Assembly: GCA_030749435.1 (NCBI GenBank)
Contig: JASMKH010000003.1
Location: 1 to 64,000, forward strand
DNA from: Phycisphaerales bacterium
GTDB lineage: Bacteria; Planctomycetota; Phycisphaerae; Phycisphaerales; SM1A02
Direction: 5' to 3'
Length of the DNA: 64,000 bases
Part shown: one piece after another, positions 36,401 to 45,349 of the stretch
Numbering within the stretch: the stretch's first letter is position 1
Layout: each line of letters opens with the position of its first letter
Made by a program: the position numbers and the translations under genes
The notes under the pieces: model-generated
What the model saw: the letters and a program-made list of their open reading frames with translations, nothing else
The model's database searches: none
Told to the model about the DNA's origin: nothing

Positions 36401-37071
36401 TCGATTCGATCGTCCCGGTCATTCAGGAGGATGCGAAGTCCCGAGCCCTGCATCTCTTCCGTATCGGTCCTTGCCGTAAGTCTGCCGGCGCAGGCAATGC
36501 GGCCCGAGAGGTTGTCGAACTCAGCCGAGGCCGTGGTGATCGTCATGGCGGGCGGGGTCGTACTCGGATCGGCTGGCGCGCCGCCGACCGGTTCGAACAT
36601 TCGGATGACGACGTTGCCGATCAGGCGGCCTTCCTCAAGCGCTCGCCTCGGTGCGTACGCGTCGGCCTCGTCGCCACTGAGGGTGACCAGCCGCCCGCCG
36701 GACATGAACAACTCGACCTCCGGACTCTTCATTCGAATCCAGTGTGTCGGAAGATCCGGCGGGTCGGGGTTCAAGTGGGTGAAGCGGTACTGCTGGGCAA
36801 GACTTCCGTCGGGCCCGGCGATCTGAAGCCACCCACCTTCGGGCAGTGCGACCGACAGGTTGGGGTCCATCAGGCCACCGGCCGTCGGCCCTCCGTCCCG
36901 CAGCGGCTGCGGCGCGATGAGGTCGGTCGCCGTTTCGGAGTCATCCTGAACTGGTGAGGGATCGGGTCGATCGAAGAGGATGACGATGATGAGGAGGCCG
37001 ACAGAAATCGCCGCCCCGGCCAATCCAAGCTTCCGCTTCAGCCCGAGTTCACCGCGGGTACCGACGGTCAT
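33445..37071 (-). CDS. Giant periplasmic LptC/OstA-like protein
   Basis: A 1208-residue protein with an N-terminal membrane anchor ([19 protein letters not shown]) and a periplasmic body of strand-rich repeats. Two tandem blocks of about 180 residues (roughly 490-660 and 670-860) share phrases such as GDVQVxxxDGxRxxADQL, [12 protein letters not shown], ExxIxxGxxLLIxR and GxGRxxM. Similar strand repeats continue before and after. This is the pattern of LptA/LptC/OstA beta-jellyroll proteins of LPS transport. Its gene follows kdsD, just as lptC and lptA follow kdsD in enterobacteria. Function is inferred from fold pattern and context. It overlaps the Ntn hydrolase stop by 4 bases (ATGA). Confidence 0.6.
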   Translation of the reverse strand: MTVGTRGELGLKRKLGLAGAAISVGLLIIVILFDRPDPSPVQDDSETATDLIAPQPLRDGGPTAGGLMDPNLSVALPEGGWLQIAGPDGSLAQQYRFTHLNPDPPDLPTHWIRMKSPEVELFMSGGRLVTLSGDEADAYAPRRALEEGRLIGNVVIRMFEPVGGAPADPSTTPPAMTITTASAEFDNLSGRIACAGRLTARTDTEEMQGSGLRILLNDRDDRIEYLEIAELDYLLLQDAGTSRQLSSYPTVHPAIASQPSSARGPRSIRPVASMARQEPFYRLILNDNVRIEQAAALGTEPPLPRIVTADSLHAIFSFKSSAFNTDRGSSASALPMSMPAVIAGIAVAAPPAPAAEEVLITCDGPLTMTPVDPDVTLPPTPKDLRLELHGAPVRVLDPAEGVTATCEILTWKSAGERFDLSSPDPNGVAIIGRDVTITSQQTWAQPGIGLGGIEGAGKAVLIETTGVDRPAAQGQWRATPTGAETTIDWSGKVDLRFDPEDHPGGGGLRSIRFRKDVIVAGPDGTISADDLEMKFERDASGEAVPDRLLGSGGVMASSDDQTLWSDSLLATLGPASKPDGGADGETPSRRIEVQNVQADGDVQVQLADGTRTWADQLRGDAAQESVELLGSNVVVARGEVIIEHGTALLIERKAGTGEWPGPGRAVMTAVPLELADDARVPRPSTPATLGPEDSRITWRDAVHLAFDPAAERQDAAMRSIRFEGAVAVERPDGTIEAEQIAMSFSASESGRATPERLECRQRVRAHSDGQTIWADELIANLEPPGDGEPPAEEGFSSRINVRDVTATGDVQVLMKDGGRAFADQLYGDAAQESVLLTGIDVIIAREDVLIDRGRHLLINRLKGTADWQGSGRSRMLVEPLVLDTDARILPPRIVGGTGHPSVTMRTTWADSLHYDNLFADGAGAMDLNGSVHTLVDRSDLERSSLQGETVRLEFARIDQADAEPNTSSDPFAGGGRILHRLIAKGEARLESRTWQSAEREVLPRLFYVAARHITWNDIDTEAEVVGDGDIVIREPDWASPEDQRNGPFSGPGVTRFVWSERLDVTHEADDRFRLTMVGDVQGLWASSADSRDTATITAEKVSVLTHRTASNDVAATGAPLQLGGDMEIDRLQATGRVYLKSPTRTADCHMLDYNTRTRIAELVARPGRMVSLVTQGATMPVQASRMVWNMDPAVDTISLEQPRGTGGR

Positions 37072-37646
37072 GCAGTCGTGCACTCGACTGTCAAGGTCTG
37101 AATGGTCCCGCCGCACGCAGTGTCCATCGCAACCGCGGCTCCGCAGGCGTTTCGAATCAGTGTCTCGTCGTCCAGATCGGTGTCACGCATGGCGTGCATG
37201 GCACCCAGCGCATACTCGGCGCCTGAGCCAATGGCGTGGCACTCGTGGAACTCGGTCACCCCCAGATCGCTCGACACATTGAAGAGTCCACCGGGCGAGG
37301 CGATGAGAAACGTCGCGTCAAGATCACCGAACGGGGTTTCCTTGGTGGCCGCCTGCTCGTTGACGAGCGAGTACGTTTCGCGAAGTGCTCGCCAGAAGCG
37401 AAGAAAGAAATCGTAGACTGCCGCTCGTGAGTCCAGTCGCGGCGGCCCGGACTGACGGACGTGGTGGGCCAGGATGTCGTCGTAGACTGCCCAGCCGGTG
37501 CCTCCCACTACGGCGTCGCCGATCTTTACGATCTTCTCCGCGCATGCGTTGGTTTCGGGGATGGTCATTCCCTCACCGAAGAGCGCGAGTGTGTCGGCGC
37601 CCATGGTGATCTTCCCGTTTCGGCGAATGGCTGCGACAATCGACAT
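37068..37646 (-). CDS. Proteasome-beta/HslV-like Ntn hydrolase, non-canonical
   Basis: A 192-residue protein of the Ntn-hydrolase fold. It begins MSIVAAIRRNGKITMGADTLALFG, resembling HslV (TTxxxVRxxGxVxxAGDG). However the nucleophile Thr after Met is Ser, 'GADT' replaces 'GDGQ', and no hslU ATPase is next to it. A lone Ntn-hydrolase group related to HslV and proteasome beta subunits fits better than HslV itself. Met removal would expose Ser1. Lys at 'GGTGWAVYDD' and surrounding segments keep the fold. It lies between kdsD and the LptC-like gene, coupled by ATGA. Confidence 0.7.
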   Translation of the reverse strand: MSIVAAIRRNGKITMGADTLALFGEGMTIPETNACAEKIVKIGDAVVGGTGWAVYDDILAHHVRQSGPPRLDSRAAVYDFFLRFWRALRETYSLVNEQAATKETPFGDLDATFLIASPGGLFNVSSDLGVTEFHECHAIGSGAEYALGAMHAMRDTDLDDETLIRNACGAAVAMDTACGGTIQTLTVECTTA

Positions 37647-37651
37647 ACCGG

Positions 37652-38689
37652 TCAGTCCGTTGTGATCCGCGGTGCGATGAGATCCTGCACGTCGATCAGC
37701 CCGACCAGCGCCCCAGACTCATCGACGACGGGAACCTCGTCGATTCGGTGCTCGGCGACAAGTTGTCTCGCTTCGCCGACGGTGGCCGATTGAAGAATGG
37801 TGAGGGGCCGCTCCGTCATCACCGCTCCAATCGGTTGAGAGAGTTTGTCGGGCTGATCGAGCACGAGCCGGCGGAGATCGCCATCGGTGAAGACGCCAGC
37901 GATGCCGCCATCTTCGTCGACGACCAGAAGGGCGCCGGCGTGCCGAACCTCGCCCGCGTGGTCGTCGGCGGCGCTCTGAAGCGCCTCACGCAGCGGCACA
38001 TCGGGCGTGCACGTCGTCAGGTTTTGCCCGGGTCGGAATCGGATGAGCGCTTCGACGGGCCGGAGCAGTGCTCCGAGCGAACCCCCGGGATGCCGCCGCT
38101 GGAAGTCGGATGCGCTGAATGATCGCAGGTGCGAGACGGCCAGGGCCAGCGCGTCGCCGCATGCGAGCGTCGCGGTGGTCGACGTGGTCGGGGCCAGGCT
38201 CAGCGGGCCGGCCTCGTCCAGATCGCCCAGAGCGATGTGGACATCGCACAGCCGGGCGAGGTCTGAGTCGTCACTTCGAGAGAGCCCGAGCCGCTTCACG
38301 CCGTCGACCTTGAGGATCGTCGCGAGGTCGACGATCTCGCGGGTCGAGCCCGAATACGACAGCAGCATGACGAGGTCGCCGCTTCGAATGGCCCCCAGAT
38401 CGCCATGCACGGCGTCGGCGGGATGCACGCAGTGGGACGGGATCCCAAGCGAAGAGAAAGTCGCCGAGATCTTGGCGCCGACCAGTCCGGACTTGCCCAT
38501 TCCGGAGACGACCAGATGCCCATGGCACTCATCGATCAGCCTGATCGCCTCGTCCCAGGCCCGGGCGGACTCGCCGCCGTCCTGGATGCCCGATCGCAGC
38601 GCCTCCAACGCGGCTGCCTCCTGGCTGAGGACGTCACAGATGACCGCTCGGGCCGTTGCGGCCGGGTCGTGTTGTGTCTCTGCCTGCAT
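37652..38689 (-). CDS. kdsD: Arabinose-5-phosphate isomerase (KpsF/GutQ family)
   Basis: A 345-residue enzyme converting ribulose 5-phosphate to arabinose 5-phosphate for Kdo synthesis. The SIS domain has GMGKSGLVGAKISATFSSLG and LLSYSGSTREIVDL, and two CBS domains fill the C-terminal part (DGDLRRLVLDQP, VDESGALVGLIDVQDL). ATG 38689 is chosen because the family starts there; ATG 38743 would add a poorly conserved 18-residue leader. It heads a minus-strand chain toward the Ntn hydrolase and LptC-like protein and connects with kdsA at 50.4 kb. Confidence 0.93.
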   Translation of the reverse strand: MQAETQHDPAATARAVICDVLSQEAAALEALRSGIQDGGESARAWDEAIRLIDECHGHLVVSGMGKSGLVGAKISATFSSLGIPSHCVHPADAVHGDLGAIRSGDLVMLLSYSGSTREIVDLATILKVDGVKRLGLSRSDDSDLARLCDVHIALGDLDEAGPLSLAPTTSTTATLACGDALALAVSHLRSFSASDFQRRHPGGSLGALLRPVEALIRFRPGQNLTTCTPDVPLREALQSAADDHAGEVRHAGALLVVDEDGGIAGVFTDGDLRRLVLDQPDKLSQPIGAVMTERPLTILQSATVGEARQLVAEHRIDEVPVVDESGALVGLIDVQDLIAPRITTD

Positions 38690-38814
38690 CGAAGTCTCTC
38701 TGGGAAAGTCACGGGAGAATGAGGGAGCAGATTCCCCGAACATCGCTAGGATGACGCCTGGCCCGCCTCAGCGGTCCGGACGGGAATGGTACCCGCGGAG
38801 GTCGGTCCCCACGT

Positions 38815-39645
38815 ATGAACGCCCCCCAGCCAACTCAGAAAGACTATCGGGTCAGCCTCGAGGCATTTGAGGGGCCGCTCGATCTGCTGCTGTTTCTGGT
38901 TCGCCGGGCTGAAGTGGATCTGCAGGACATCCCGATCGGGCAGATCACGGACCAGTACCTTGAGGTGCTGCGTCGTACCGGCGAGACCGATGTCGATATC
39001 GAGCAGGCGGGGGAGTTTCTGGTCATGGCTGCGACGTTGGTGGAAATCAAGTCGCGAACACTTACGCCGCCGGAGGCGAAGTCAGCCTCGGACGAAGGCG
39101 GCGACGAAGATGCCGACCCGAGAGATGCCCTGATCCGCCAACTGCTGGCGTACCAGCGAATCCGGCGGGCAGCCGAACTGCTCGACGAGGGCCGCCGCGA
39201 GTTTGATCGCCGGGGGCACGTGTCGATCGGCTACGAACGCGGGCATCTTCCGGTGCTTCAGGAGGGACTGGAACTCGACGACGTGCACGCGATGGACTTG
39301 GCCGAGGGCTACGAACGCATCGCCTCGGCCATCGACTTCTCCCGGCTTGGGGACCATGTCGTCGAGATGGACGACACGCCCATCGCACTCTATGAGCAGG
39401 ACCTCGTGGATCGGCTCAGACGCCGCAGCGGTCAACCGTTGACGCTTCAGGATGCGTTCGCGGGGCAGACGCCGGCTCAGCGGATTGGGATGTTCCTGGC
39501 AGTGCTTGAACTGGTTCGCCGGTTCGAAGTGGGGTTTGACCAGGAGTCGAGCGGCCCGATCAGGCTGGTGCTTCGGGAGGGCGAGGCTTCGTCCGTTTCG
39601 GAGGACGCTGTCGCTTCTTCCGTGGACGATGCGCCTCTGCAGTGA
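38815..39645 (+). CDS. scpA: Segregation and condensation protein A
   Basis: A 276-residue kleisin subunit of the SMC-ScpAB complex. The N-terminal block YRVSLEAFEGPLDLLLFLVRRAEVDLQDIPIGQITDQYLEVL and AGEFLVMAATLVEIKSRTL are strongly diagnostic; the C-terminal winged helix is weaker, as usual. The gene heads away from kdsD. Its last 86 bases overlap the convergent pseudouridine synthase gene. scpB is not adjacent, although rluB is, and the usual order is scpA-scpB-rluB. Confidence 0.93.
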   Translation: MNAPQPTQKDYRVSLEAFEGPLDLLLFLVRRAEVDLQDIPIGQITDQYLEVLRRTGETDVDIEQAGEFLVMAATLVEIKSRTLTPPEAKSASDEGGDEDADPRDALIRQLLAYQRIRRAAELLDEGRREFDRRGHVSIGYERGHLPVLQEGLELDDVHAMDLAEGYERIASAIDFSRLGDHVVEMDDTPIALYEQDLVDRLRRRSGQPLTLQDAFAGQTPAQRIGMFLAVLELVRRFEVGFDQESSGPIRLVLREGEASSVSEDAVASSVDDAPLQ

Positions 39646-40477
39646 GCGCGGCGATTTCACGTGTGGTCAAGTCACGCCACTGACCGGGTCGCAGGTCGGC
39701 GAGCTTCAGCGGGCCGATGGCGACGCGGCGCAGTTTGCGAACGGGGTGGCCGAGCATCAGCATCATGCGACGAATCTGCCGATTGCGGCCTTCGGTGAGC
39801 GTGACCCGCAGCTTGGTTCGATCCCGTTGGGCGCGTACGACCTTCACCGATTCGAATCGCGCCGGGCGGGTCCGCCCCGTGTGCACGTCCGGCAGGTTGA
39901 TGCCTCGTTCGAGCCGCCGAATCGTGGCAGGCTCCACCTGCCCCGTGACCGTGACGTCGTAGATGCGGCGGACGTGGTGTGAAGGATGGCTGAGCAGATT
40001 CGAAAACTCGCCGTCGTTGGTCAGCAGGAGCAGGCCGGAGGAATCCATGTCCAGCCGACCGACGGCGAAGAGCCTGACTTTGGATGGGTGCTGCACCAGA
40101 TCGAGGGCGGACTTGCGTTCTTCCGGATCCGAGGATGTGCAGATCACGCCCCGAGGTTTGAACAGCATGACGCATACCGTCGGGGCGCCGGTTCGAATGC
40201 GGCGGCCGTTGACGGTGATTCGATCCTTGCTCGGATCGACCCAGGCGGGAAGCGAGGTGACGGCATGACCGTTGACGCGAACCGCCCCTTCTTCGACGAG
40301 TGCTTCGCAGGCGCGGCGGGACGCGACTCCGGCCGCAGCGAGGACCTTCTGGAGACGCGGTCCCCTTGAGGCATCTCGCAGGAAGTCGCCGGATCGCTCC
40401 GCCGGACCATCAGCCTCGGCCGCGTGTTCGGTCCATCCGGGGGGGAGATCGTCGGGATTCGGTGGTTTCGGCGGCAT
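39560..40477 (-). CDS. rluB: 23S rRNA pseudouridine synthase of the RsuA/RluB family
   Basis: A 305-residue protein. An N-terminal S4 RNA-binding domain (LQKVLAAAGVASRRACEALVEEGAVRVNG) is followed by the catalytic core with the active-site Asp in VGRLDMDSSGLLLLTNDG and the motif LTEGRNRQIRRMMLMLG. A Pro/Lys/Arg-rich tail follows. Assignment to RluB rather than RsuA or RluF is by general similarity and by nearness to scpA. The 3' end overlaps the convergent scpA by 86 bases. Confidence 0.88.
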   Translation of the reverse strand: MPPKPPNPDDLPPGWTEHAAEADGPAERSGDFLRDASRGPRLQKVLAAAGVASRRACEALVEEGAVRVNGHAVTSLPAWVDPSKDRITVNGRRIRTGAPTVCVMLFKPRGVICTSSDPEERKSALDLVQHPSKVRLFAVGRLDMDSSGLLLLTNDGEFSNLLSHPSHHVRRIYDVTVTGQVEPATIRRLERGINLPDVHTGRTRPARFESVKVVRAQRDRTKLRVTLTEGRNRQIRRMMLMLGHPVRKLRRVAIGPLKLADLRPGQWRDLTTREIAALTAEAHRPRKKRQRPPKRTKPRPPEAPA

Positions 40478-40567
40478 GGTCGGTCCGGGGACTGCGGTGG
40501 CAAGCGTGTAGGCTACCGCAGTGCCCGTTCGGGCACGTGGCTTCTGTTCGATGGAAGGAATGGACCG

Positions 40568-40951
40568 ATGCAGCGTGATGCCGGAATCTCTCCCGCCGAT
40601 GCGCCTTCGGTGAACGCATCCCTGTTCGCTTCGGCCTCCTTGGTGCTTGCAAGTCTGGCATGGCTGGCCGGGATCCTGGTACCCGTGATCTGCTTCGGGC
40701 CGCTTGGCATGTCATTCGATCACGTCGAGACCGCCGGACAGGATCACATGGGCCCGGCGCAGTGGCGGGTGTTTCTCGTTGTCGTCATTCTGGCTGCCTG
40801 TGGGTTCCTGGCCATCATCGGCGTCGTGCTGGGGCTCCTCGGGGCCAGCATCGCATCCCGAGCTCGCAGCAGGGCGGTGGTCGGCATCATTCTCAATGTG
40901 ATCGCGTGGATCGGCGTGGCAACGTTCTTCCTTGCCGCGTATGGGGGCTGA
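40568..40951 (+). CDS. Small membrane protein of unknown function
   Basis: A 127-residue protein with three hydrophobic helices (SASLVLASLAWLAGILVPVIC, VFLVVVILAACGFLAIIGVVLGLLG, AVVGIILNVIAWIGVATFFLA). No catalytic motif. GGAAGGA precedes the chosen ATG at 40568. Its stop overlaps the start of the YihY-type gene by 11 bases, so the two are coupled and may function together in the inner membrane. Confidence 0.65.
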   Translation: MQRDAGISPADAPSVNASLFASASLVLASLAWLAGILVPVICFGPLGMSFDHVETAGQDHMGPAQWRVFLVVVILAACGFLAIIGVVLGLLGASIASRARSRAVVGIILNVIAWIGVATFFLAAYGG

Positions 40952-41933
40952 TCCTGTGGGGTTGCCTCGATGGCGGCGGTCGTGGAGGGACTTCCGAGCC
41001 GGCGTTCGATCGCGGGCATGGAGTGAGTTGACGCTCCGCGACCGTCGTATTCGTTTCGCCCTGGACATCGCGCGTCTTTCGGCCCTTCGGCTCAGGCGGA
41101 ACCGCGCGGGGATGATGGCCGCGGCATTGTCCTATCGGGTGCTGTTTTCACTCCTGCCGCTGTTGGTGCTGGCCGCTGCGATCGCTCGTCTCTCGGTCTC
41201 GCGTGAGACCTTCCTGGAGACGCTCCGCGATCTCATTCATCGGTTCGGCCTCCAGCGGGTTGAGGTCGCGGGAGGCGAACATGCCGGAGAGCAACTCGAT
41301 CTGGGGAGCTGGCTGGAAGGGCTCGCCACGAAGGCGGCGAATGTGGACGTGACCGGTGTGACCTGGATCGGTCTGCTGGTTCTGATCTGGGCGGCCTACC
41401 GGCTCTTCGATGAGATCGAGGCGAGTTTCAGCGTGATCGGGGCAGGTTCCAGGAGACGGAAGCCCTGGGTTCGCTTCGTCGTGTCGCTGCTGCTGCTCGT
41501 CGTCGGTCCCGCGCTGGCAACCTGGGGGCTGGCGGTTCTGGCCGATCTGGCGAGCCAGTTGGAAGCCACAGGCATTTCTGCGGTGGCGAGCGCGGGGCAG
41601 TGGCTGCTTTCGTTCCTCGTCGTGTGGGGGTTTGTCCTGCTCTGCTACCGGTGGATCCCGGCCGGGAGGCTGGGCTGGCGATCCGCGGGCGTTGGGGCGC
41701 TGGTCGGGGCGGTGTCACTGCTGGCTGGCGAGTGGGCAATCGAGCGGTACGTCGTCGGGGCCGTCGGGACCAGTCCGATCGGTGGAAGTCTGGGGCTTGT
41801 GCCGCTGCTGATGCTCTGGGTGTACGTCATGTGGATCTGCCTGCTCTACGGCATGGAGGTTGCGGTCATTCTTCACAAGGCTCGAAGACGCTGGAGCCAG
41901 TTGCATGTGGATGCCCCGTCGCCTGCCGGGTAG
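40941..41933 (+). CDS. YihY/BrkB-family membrane protein
   Basis: A 330-residue protein with the family's layout: an N-terminal amphipathic part, then about six transmembrane helices. Diagnostic segments are RAGMMAAALSYRVLFSLLPLLVLAAAI, LIWAAYRLFDEIEASFSVIG and, near the end, LVPLLMLWVYVMWICLLYGMEVAVILHKARR. It was once proposed to be a ribonuclease (BN); today the family is regarded as membrane transporters or factors of uncertain role. The ATG at 40941 is weak in Shine-Dalgarno, consistent with coupling to the upstream small gene. Confidence 0.88.
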   Translation: MGADPVGLPRWRRSWRDFRAGVRSRAWSELTLRDRRIRFALDIARLSALRLRRNRAGMMAAALSYRVLFSLLPLLVLAAAIARLSVSRETFLETLRDLIHRFGLQRVEVAGGEHAGEQLDLGSWLEGLATKAANVDVTGVTWIGLLVLIWAAYRLFDEIEASFSVIGAGSRRRKPWVRFVVSLLLLVVGPALATWGLAVLADLASQLEATGISAVASAGQWLLSFLVVWGFVLLCYRWIPAGRLGWRSAGVGALVGAVSLLAGEWAIERYVVGAVGTSPIGGSLGLVPLLMLWVYVMWICLLYGMEVAVILHKARRRWSQLHVDAPSPAG

Positions 41934-42008
41934 GGAACAGCGGAGGGGGGGGTGAAGCGGCGAAGGAGTCGAGGGGTGCGGTTCTACGCGGGATTCGAAC
42001 CCGAGCCG

Positions 42009-43043
42009 CTATCGCCGCAGCACATCGGCGTGCCAGCGTCGCTCGATGTCCGCGGGCGATCCGATGACTTCCGTGAACAGGGTGCTCACCGAGGGCACGT
42101 TTCCCTGGGCATCGGGGATGCCAGCCTGCTCAAGGAATGCTCCGAACTCGCTGCGTTTGCGTCGGTAGAGCCACGACACGAGCGAGCCAGCCTGGTCGTA
42201 GATGAGGCCGGCGTGCGAGGTGCCCGCATGGTCGATGGTCTCCAATTCCAGAAACGCAGGAAGTGGCATGTGCCGCCCCTCGCGGAGCGCATCCCGGAAC
42301 CCGTTCGCGCGGCGGGCGTAGTCGCGGTCCGGGCCAAAGGGTTTGCGGTAGGCGTCGGTTTCAAATGCCACCGCCAGGCCTTCATGCAGCCACGTGGGCC
42401 AGTTCGCCCTTCCGGGAAAGGCCGTCCCGACGTGGATCAACTGGTGGACCGCCTCGTGAATTGTGACGGCGGTCCGACGGGCGTGTTCTTCGGCGTCCAA
42501 CTCAGCGCGAAGGGCATCCACGGAAGCGGCGGCCTCTTCGACGCGATCCGGATCGGCCCCTCGATCGCGGGCAGACTCGATGTCCGCTGCGGCCTCCTCG
42601 AGTGACCTCGCGGCCTGCTCGATGTCATCGCTGCCTCCGGGGTCGAAGTACACCACCCAGTCGAAGCGGCTGCTGAAGTAGCCGCTGACGTGCTCGGCTG
42701 TTTCGCCAAGTCCCTCCGTGTGTCTGGCGAAGGTGATGAAGTCGGCCCGATCGTGGAAGAGAATGCAGAGCAGCCGGTCGTCGGGCCTGGCGATGGGGGA
42801 TCGCATCGCTCTGGACCACCGGTCGTACTGCCTTCGCGTTTCCTCCAGAATGCGTTCGGCGCCGCGAATCTGCGGCCGCTGCGAGTCCGAGAGAACGACG
42901 TACCGGCTCGTCCGGTGGGGCCGAGCCATCGGCAGCAACTGCCGGGCCAGTTTCAGCGAGTGCTCGCCGCTCGCCGAGGGCGGCAGTTCGCCAGCCGGTT
43001 GCCCCGCAGCGGAGGCGGTCAGCAGGATTGCACAGAGATGCAT
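42009..43043 (-). CDS. Secreted HExxH-type metallopeptidase-like protein (DUF1570-like)
   Basis: A 344-residue protein. A signal peptide ([18 protein letters not shown]) is followed by a region containing [11 protein letters not shown] and a gluzincin-like zinc motif [11 protein letters not shown] with a downstream candidate ligand region [12 protein letters not shown]. This combination is found in DUF1570-type proteins, common in planctomycetes. Proteolysis is predicted, substrate unknown. ATG 43043 is chosen because it begins directly with the signal peptide. It is divergent from nuoB. Confidence 0.72.
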   Translation of the reverse strand: MHLCAILLTASAAGQPAGELPPSASGEHSLKLARQLLPMARPHRTSRYVVLSDSQRPQIRGAERILEETRRQYDRWSRAMRSPIARPDDRLLCILFHDRADFITFARHTEGLGETAEHVSGYFSSRFDWVVYFDPGGSDDIEQAARSLEEAAADIESARDRGADPDRVEEAAASVDALRAELDAEEHARRTAVTIHEAVHQLIHVGTAFPGRANWPTWLHEGLAVAFETDAYRKPFGPDRDYARRANGFRDALREGRHMPLPAFLELETIDHAGTSHAGLIYDQAGSLVSWLYRRKRSEFGAFLEQAGIPDAQGNVPSVSTLFTEVIGSPADIERRWHADVLRR

Positions 43044-43122
43044 ATCGTCAGTATCGGAGCGTGGCCGCCCGGCATCCAGTCTCGTTACCATGAACGCCTG
43101 TCTGTGCCTTCAGGAGCGATTC

Positions 43123-43692
43123 ATGGGACTCGAATCAGGCCTTCCGGTTGACGGCTTCCTGACCACATCACTGAGCCGGCTCGTGAACTGGGCCCGCCGC
43201 AGTGCCGTGTGGCCGATGCCCTTCGCGACGGCTTGCTGTGGGATCGAGTTGATGGCGACGGCCTCCAGTCGGTTCGATCTGGCGAGATTCGGCGCCGAGG
43301 TGTTTCGGTTCAGCCCTCGCCAAGCCGACCTGCTCATCGTGGCAGGCCGGGTGCCAGTCAAGATTCTCCCGGTGCTGCAGCGGATCTACGTTCAGATGTG
43401 CGAACCGAAGTGGGTCATTTCGATGGGCGCCTGCGCATCGACGGGAGGCGTCTTCGATACGTACGCCGTGGTGCAGGGAATCGATCAGTACATGCCGGTC
43501 GATGTCTATGTCCCCGGCTGCCCGCCTCGCCCCGAGATGTTGATCGAGGGCATCATGGCGATTCAACGGATCATCGATGAAGACGGCATTCCCAAGAGCA
43601 GCGAGGGCCGACGAGTGCCGCTTCGACTCGAGTTGGAACCGACTTACGAACCGCAGGCGCAACCTGTCGATGTGAGCATCGGCGCGACGTGA
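43123..43692 (+). CDS. nuoB: NADH-quinone oxidoreductase subunit B
   Basis: A 189-residue subunit of complex I that carries iron-sulfur cluster N2. Conserved cysteines are in [19 protein letters not shown] and [17 protein letters not shown] precedes ATG 43123. It stands alone: nuoC is 10 kb away on the other strand and no other nuo gene is in the window. This split pattern differs from the contiguous nuoA-N operon of most bacteria. Confidence 0.96.
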   Translation: MGLESGLPVDGFLTTSLSRLVNWARRSAVWPMPFATACCGIELMATASSRFDLARFGAEVFRFSPRQADLLIVAGRVPVKILPVLQRIYVQMCEPKWVISMGACASTGGVFDTYAVVQGIDQYMPVDVYVPGCPPRPEMLIEGIMAIQRIIDEDGIPKSSEGRRVPLRLELEPTYEPQAQPVDVSIGAT

Positions 43693-43756
43693 CGCCTCGA
43701 CGCGTTTCCGTGCGCGGGTCGCCTTTCGAGACTTTCCAGCCGCTCCTGTGCCCAGC

Positions 43757-45346
43757 CTAGTGACGAAAGTGTCTCACCCCCGTCAGGAGGCAAGTCACGC
43801 CACGATCATTGCAGCATGCAAGCGTTTCGTCGTCGCGTTTGGATCCACCCGGCTGGACGATGCAGCGTACTCCTGCATCAATGAGCACCTCGGGGCCATC
43901 TGGGAATGGGAAGAACGCGTCTGAGCCAGCGACTGGGGCATCTGCGGAAGACATTGAGGCTTCGGCCTTCGATACCGCGATTCGAGCTGCAGTGAGTCGG
44001 TCGACCTGTCCGCCTCCCAGGCCGATCAGCCGTTCGTTTCCGGCAATGGTGACGGCGTTGGAGGCAGCATGCTTCGCGGCGATCCAGGCAATCGTGGCGT
44101 CGCGAAGCATGTCGTCGTCGGGGGCTGGGCCGGCGGCATGAGTCCACGAGTCATGCGGCGCAAGGCCAAGGTCGGGTGTCTGCGCAAGCAGGCCACCGGG
44201 AATCGTGCGAATTTCGATCGCGGGAGATTGGGGCGTGCTCATGTCCGCCGCTTCTACGAGCCTGACATTCTTCCATCGTTCGCGCAGGTGCTGGATCGCT
44301 GCCTCGCTGAACGAGGGCGCAACGATGACTTCCACGAATCGCGATCCCTCGCAGATCGCACCGGACAACTCCACATCGACCTGGCGGGAGACGCCGACGA
44401 CGCCTCCGAATGCGGCCAGCGGATCGCCAGCCCACGCAGCATCAAACGCGCTCGTGGCGGACTCGCTGGTCGCCGCGCCGCAGGGACTGGCGTGTTTGAT
44501 GATGACTGCCGCCGCCGCGCCGCCTCGGGCACGGGCGAGATCGCGGCAGCACCGATAGGCCGCCGAGGCGTCATTGAGGTTGTTGTAGCTCAGCGGTTTG
44601 CCATCGATGGTCCTCGCGTTGGCGATGCCGGATTCGCCCGTTCCCGGCAGGGCGTAGAGGGCCGCCTTCTGGTGCGGATTCTCGCCGTAGCGAAGTTCGC
44701 TCACGCGAGTGGCTGAGAGGTGCAGCCGTGGCGGGAGGGGTTCGTCGGTGGCTTTGGCCAGCCAGTTGGAGATGGCTGCGTCGTAGCCTGCGGTTCGCGC
44801 GAACGCCGAGGCGGCAAGACGTCGCCTGAGGGCCAGGCTGGTAGCGCCTTCGTGGGCCTTCATCTCGGCGATGACGGCGTCGTATTGATCCGGACTGGTC
44901 ACCGTGGCTACGAACTCATGATTCTTGGAGGCGGATCGAAGCATCGCGGGGCCGCCGATGTCAATCTGCTCGATGGCCTCGTCCGATGGCACCGCGGGGT
45001 TGGCGACGGTTCGCTCGAACGGATACAGGTTGATGCAGACCAGATCGATCGGCGAGATGCCGTGGGCCGCCATGGCCTCCATGTGGCCGGAGACGTCCCG
45101 TCTACCAAGAAGCCCGCCGTGAATGCTGGGGTGCAGCGTCTTGATCCGGCCGTCCATCATTTCAGGGAATCCGGTGACCTCTGAAACCTCGGTGGTCGCG
45201 ATTCCGGACTCGCGAAGCGCTGCGGCTGTACCGCCGGTCGAGATGATCTCGACTCCCATGTTTGCAAGGGCCCGCGCAAAAGCGGCAATGTCAGCCTTGT
45301 TGCTGACGGAAACGAGTGCCCGCCGAATCGGTACGAGATCGGCCAT
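43757..45346 (-). CDS. purH: Bifunctional AICAR transformylase / IMP cyclohydrolase
   Basis: A 529-residue enzyme for the last two steps of IMP synthesis. The N-terminal MGS-like IMP cyclohydrolase is recognised by RRALVSVSNKADI, STGGTAAALRESG and MMDGRIKTLHPSIHGGLLG, and the C-terminal transformylase by LRYGENPHQKAALY, IIKHASPCGAA and IPFPDGPEV-like ends. Length is normal. A PQQ-repeat protein gene ends three bases upstream of its ATG on the same strand, so the two are likely cotranscribed. Confidence 0.97.
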   Translation of the reverse strand: MADLVPIRRALVSVSNKADIAAFARALANMGVEIISTGGTAAALRESGIATTEVSEVTGFPEMMDGRIKTLHPSIHGGLLGRRDVSGHMEAMAAHGISPIDLVCINLYPFERTVANPAVPSDEAIEQIDIGGPAMLRSASKNHEFVATVTSPDQYDAVIAEMKAHEGATSLALRRRLAASAFARTAGYDAAISNWLAKATDEPLPPRLHLSATRVSELRYGENPHQKAALYALPGTGESGIANARTIDGKPLSYNNLNDASAAYRCCRDLARARGGAAAAVIIKHASPCGAATSESATSAFDAAWAGDPLAAFGGVVGVSRQVDVELSGAICEGSRFVEVIVAPSFSEAAIQHLRERWKNVRLVEAADMSTPQSPAIEIRTIPGGLLAQTPDLGLAPHDSWTHAAGPAPDDDMLRDATIAWIAAKHAASNAVTIAGNERLIGLGGGQVDRLTAARIAVSKAEASMSSADAPVAGSDAFFPFPDGPEVLIDAGVRCIVQPGGSKRDDETLACCNDRGVTCLLTGVRHFRH

Positions 45347-45349
45347 GAG

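Noticed and set aside
37068-37646. Canonical HslV
   Set aside because: The catalytic Thr is Ser, the GDGQ motif is missing, and no hslU is adjacent; described instead as a HslV-like Ntn hydrolase.
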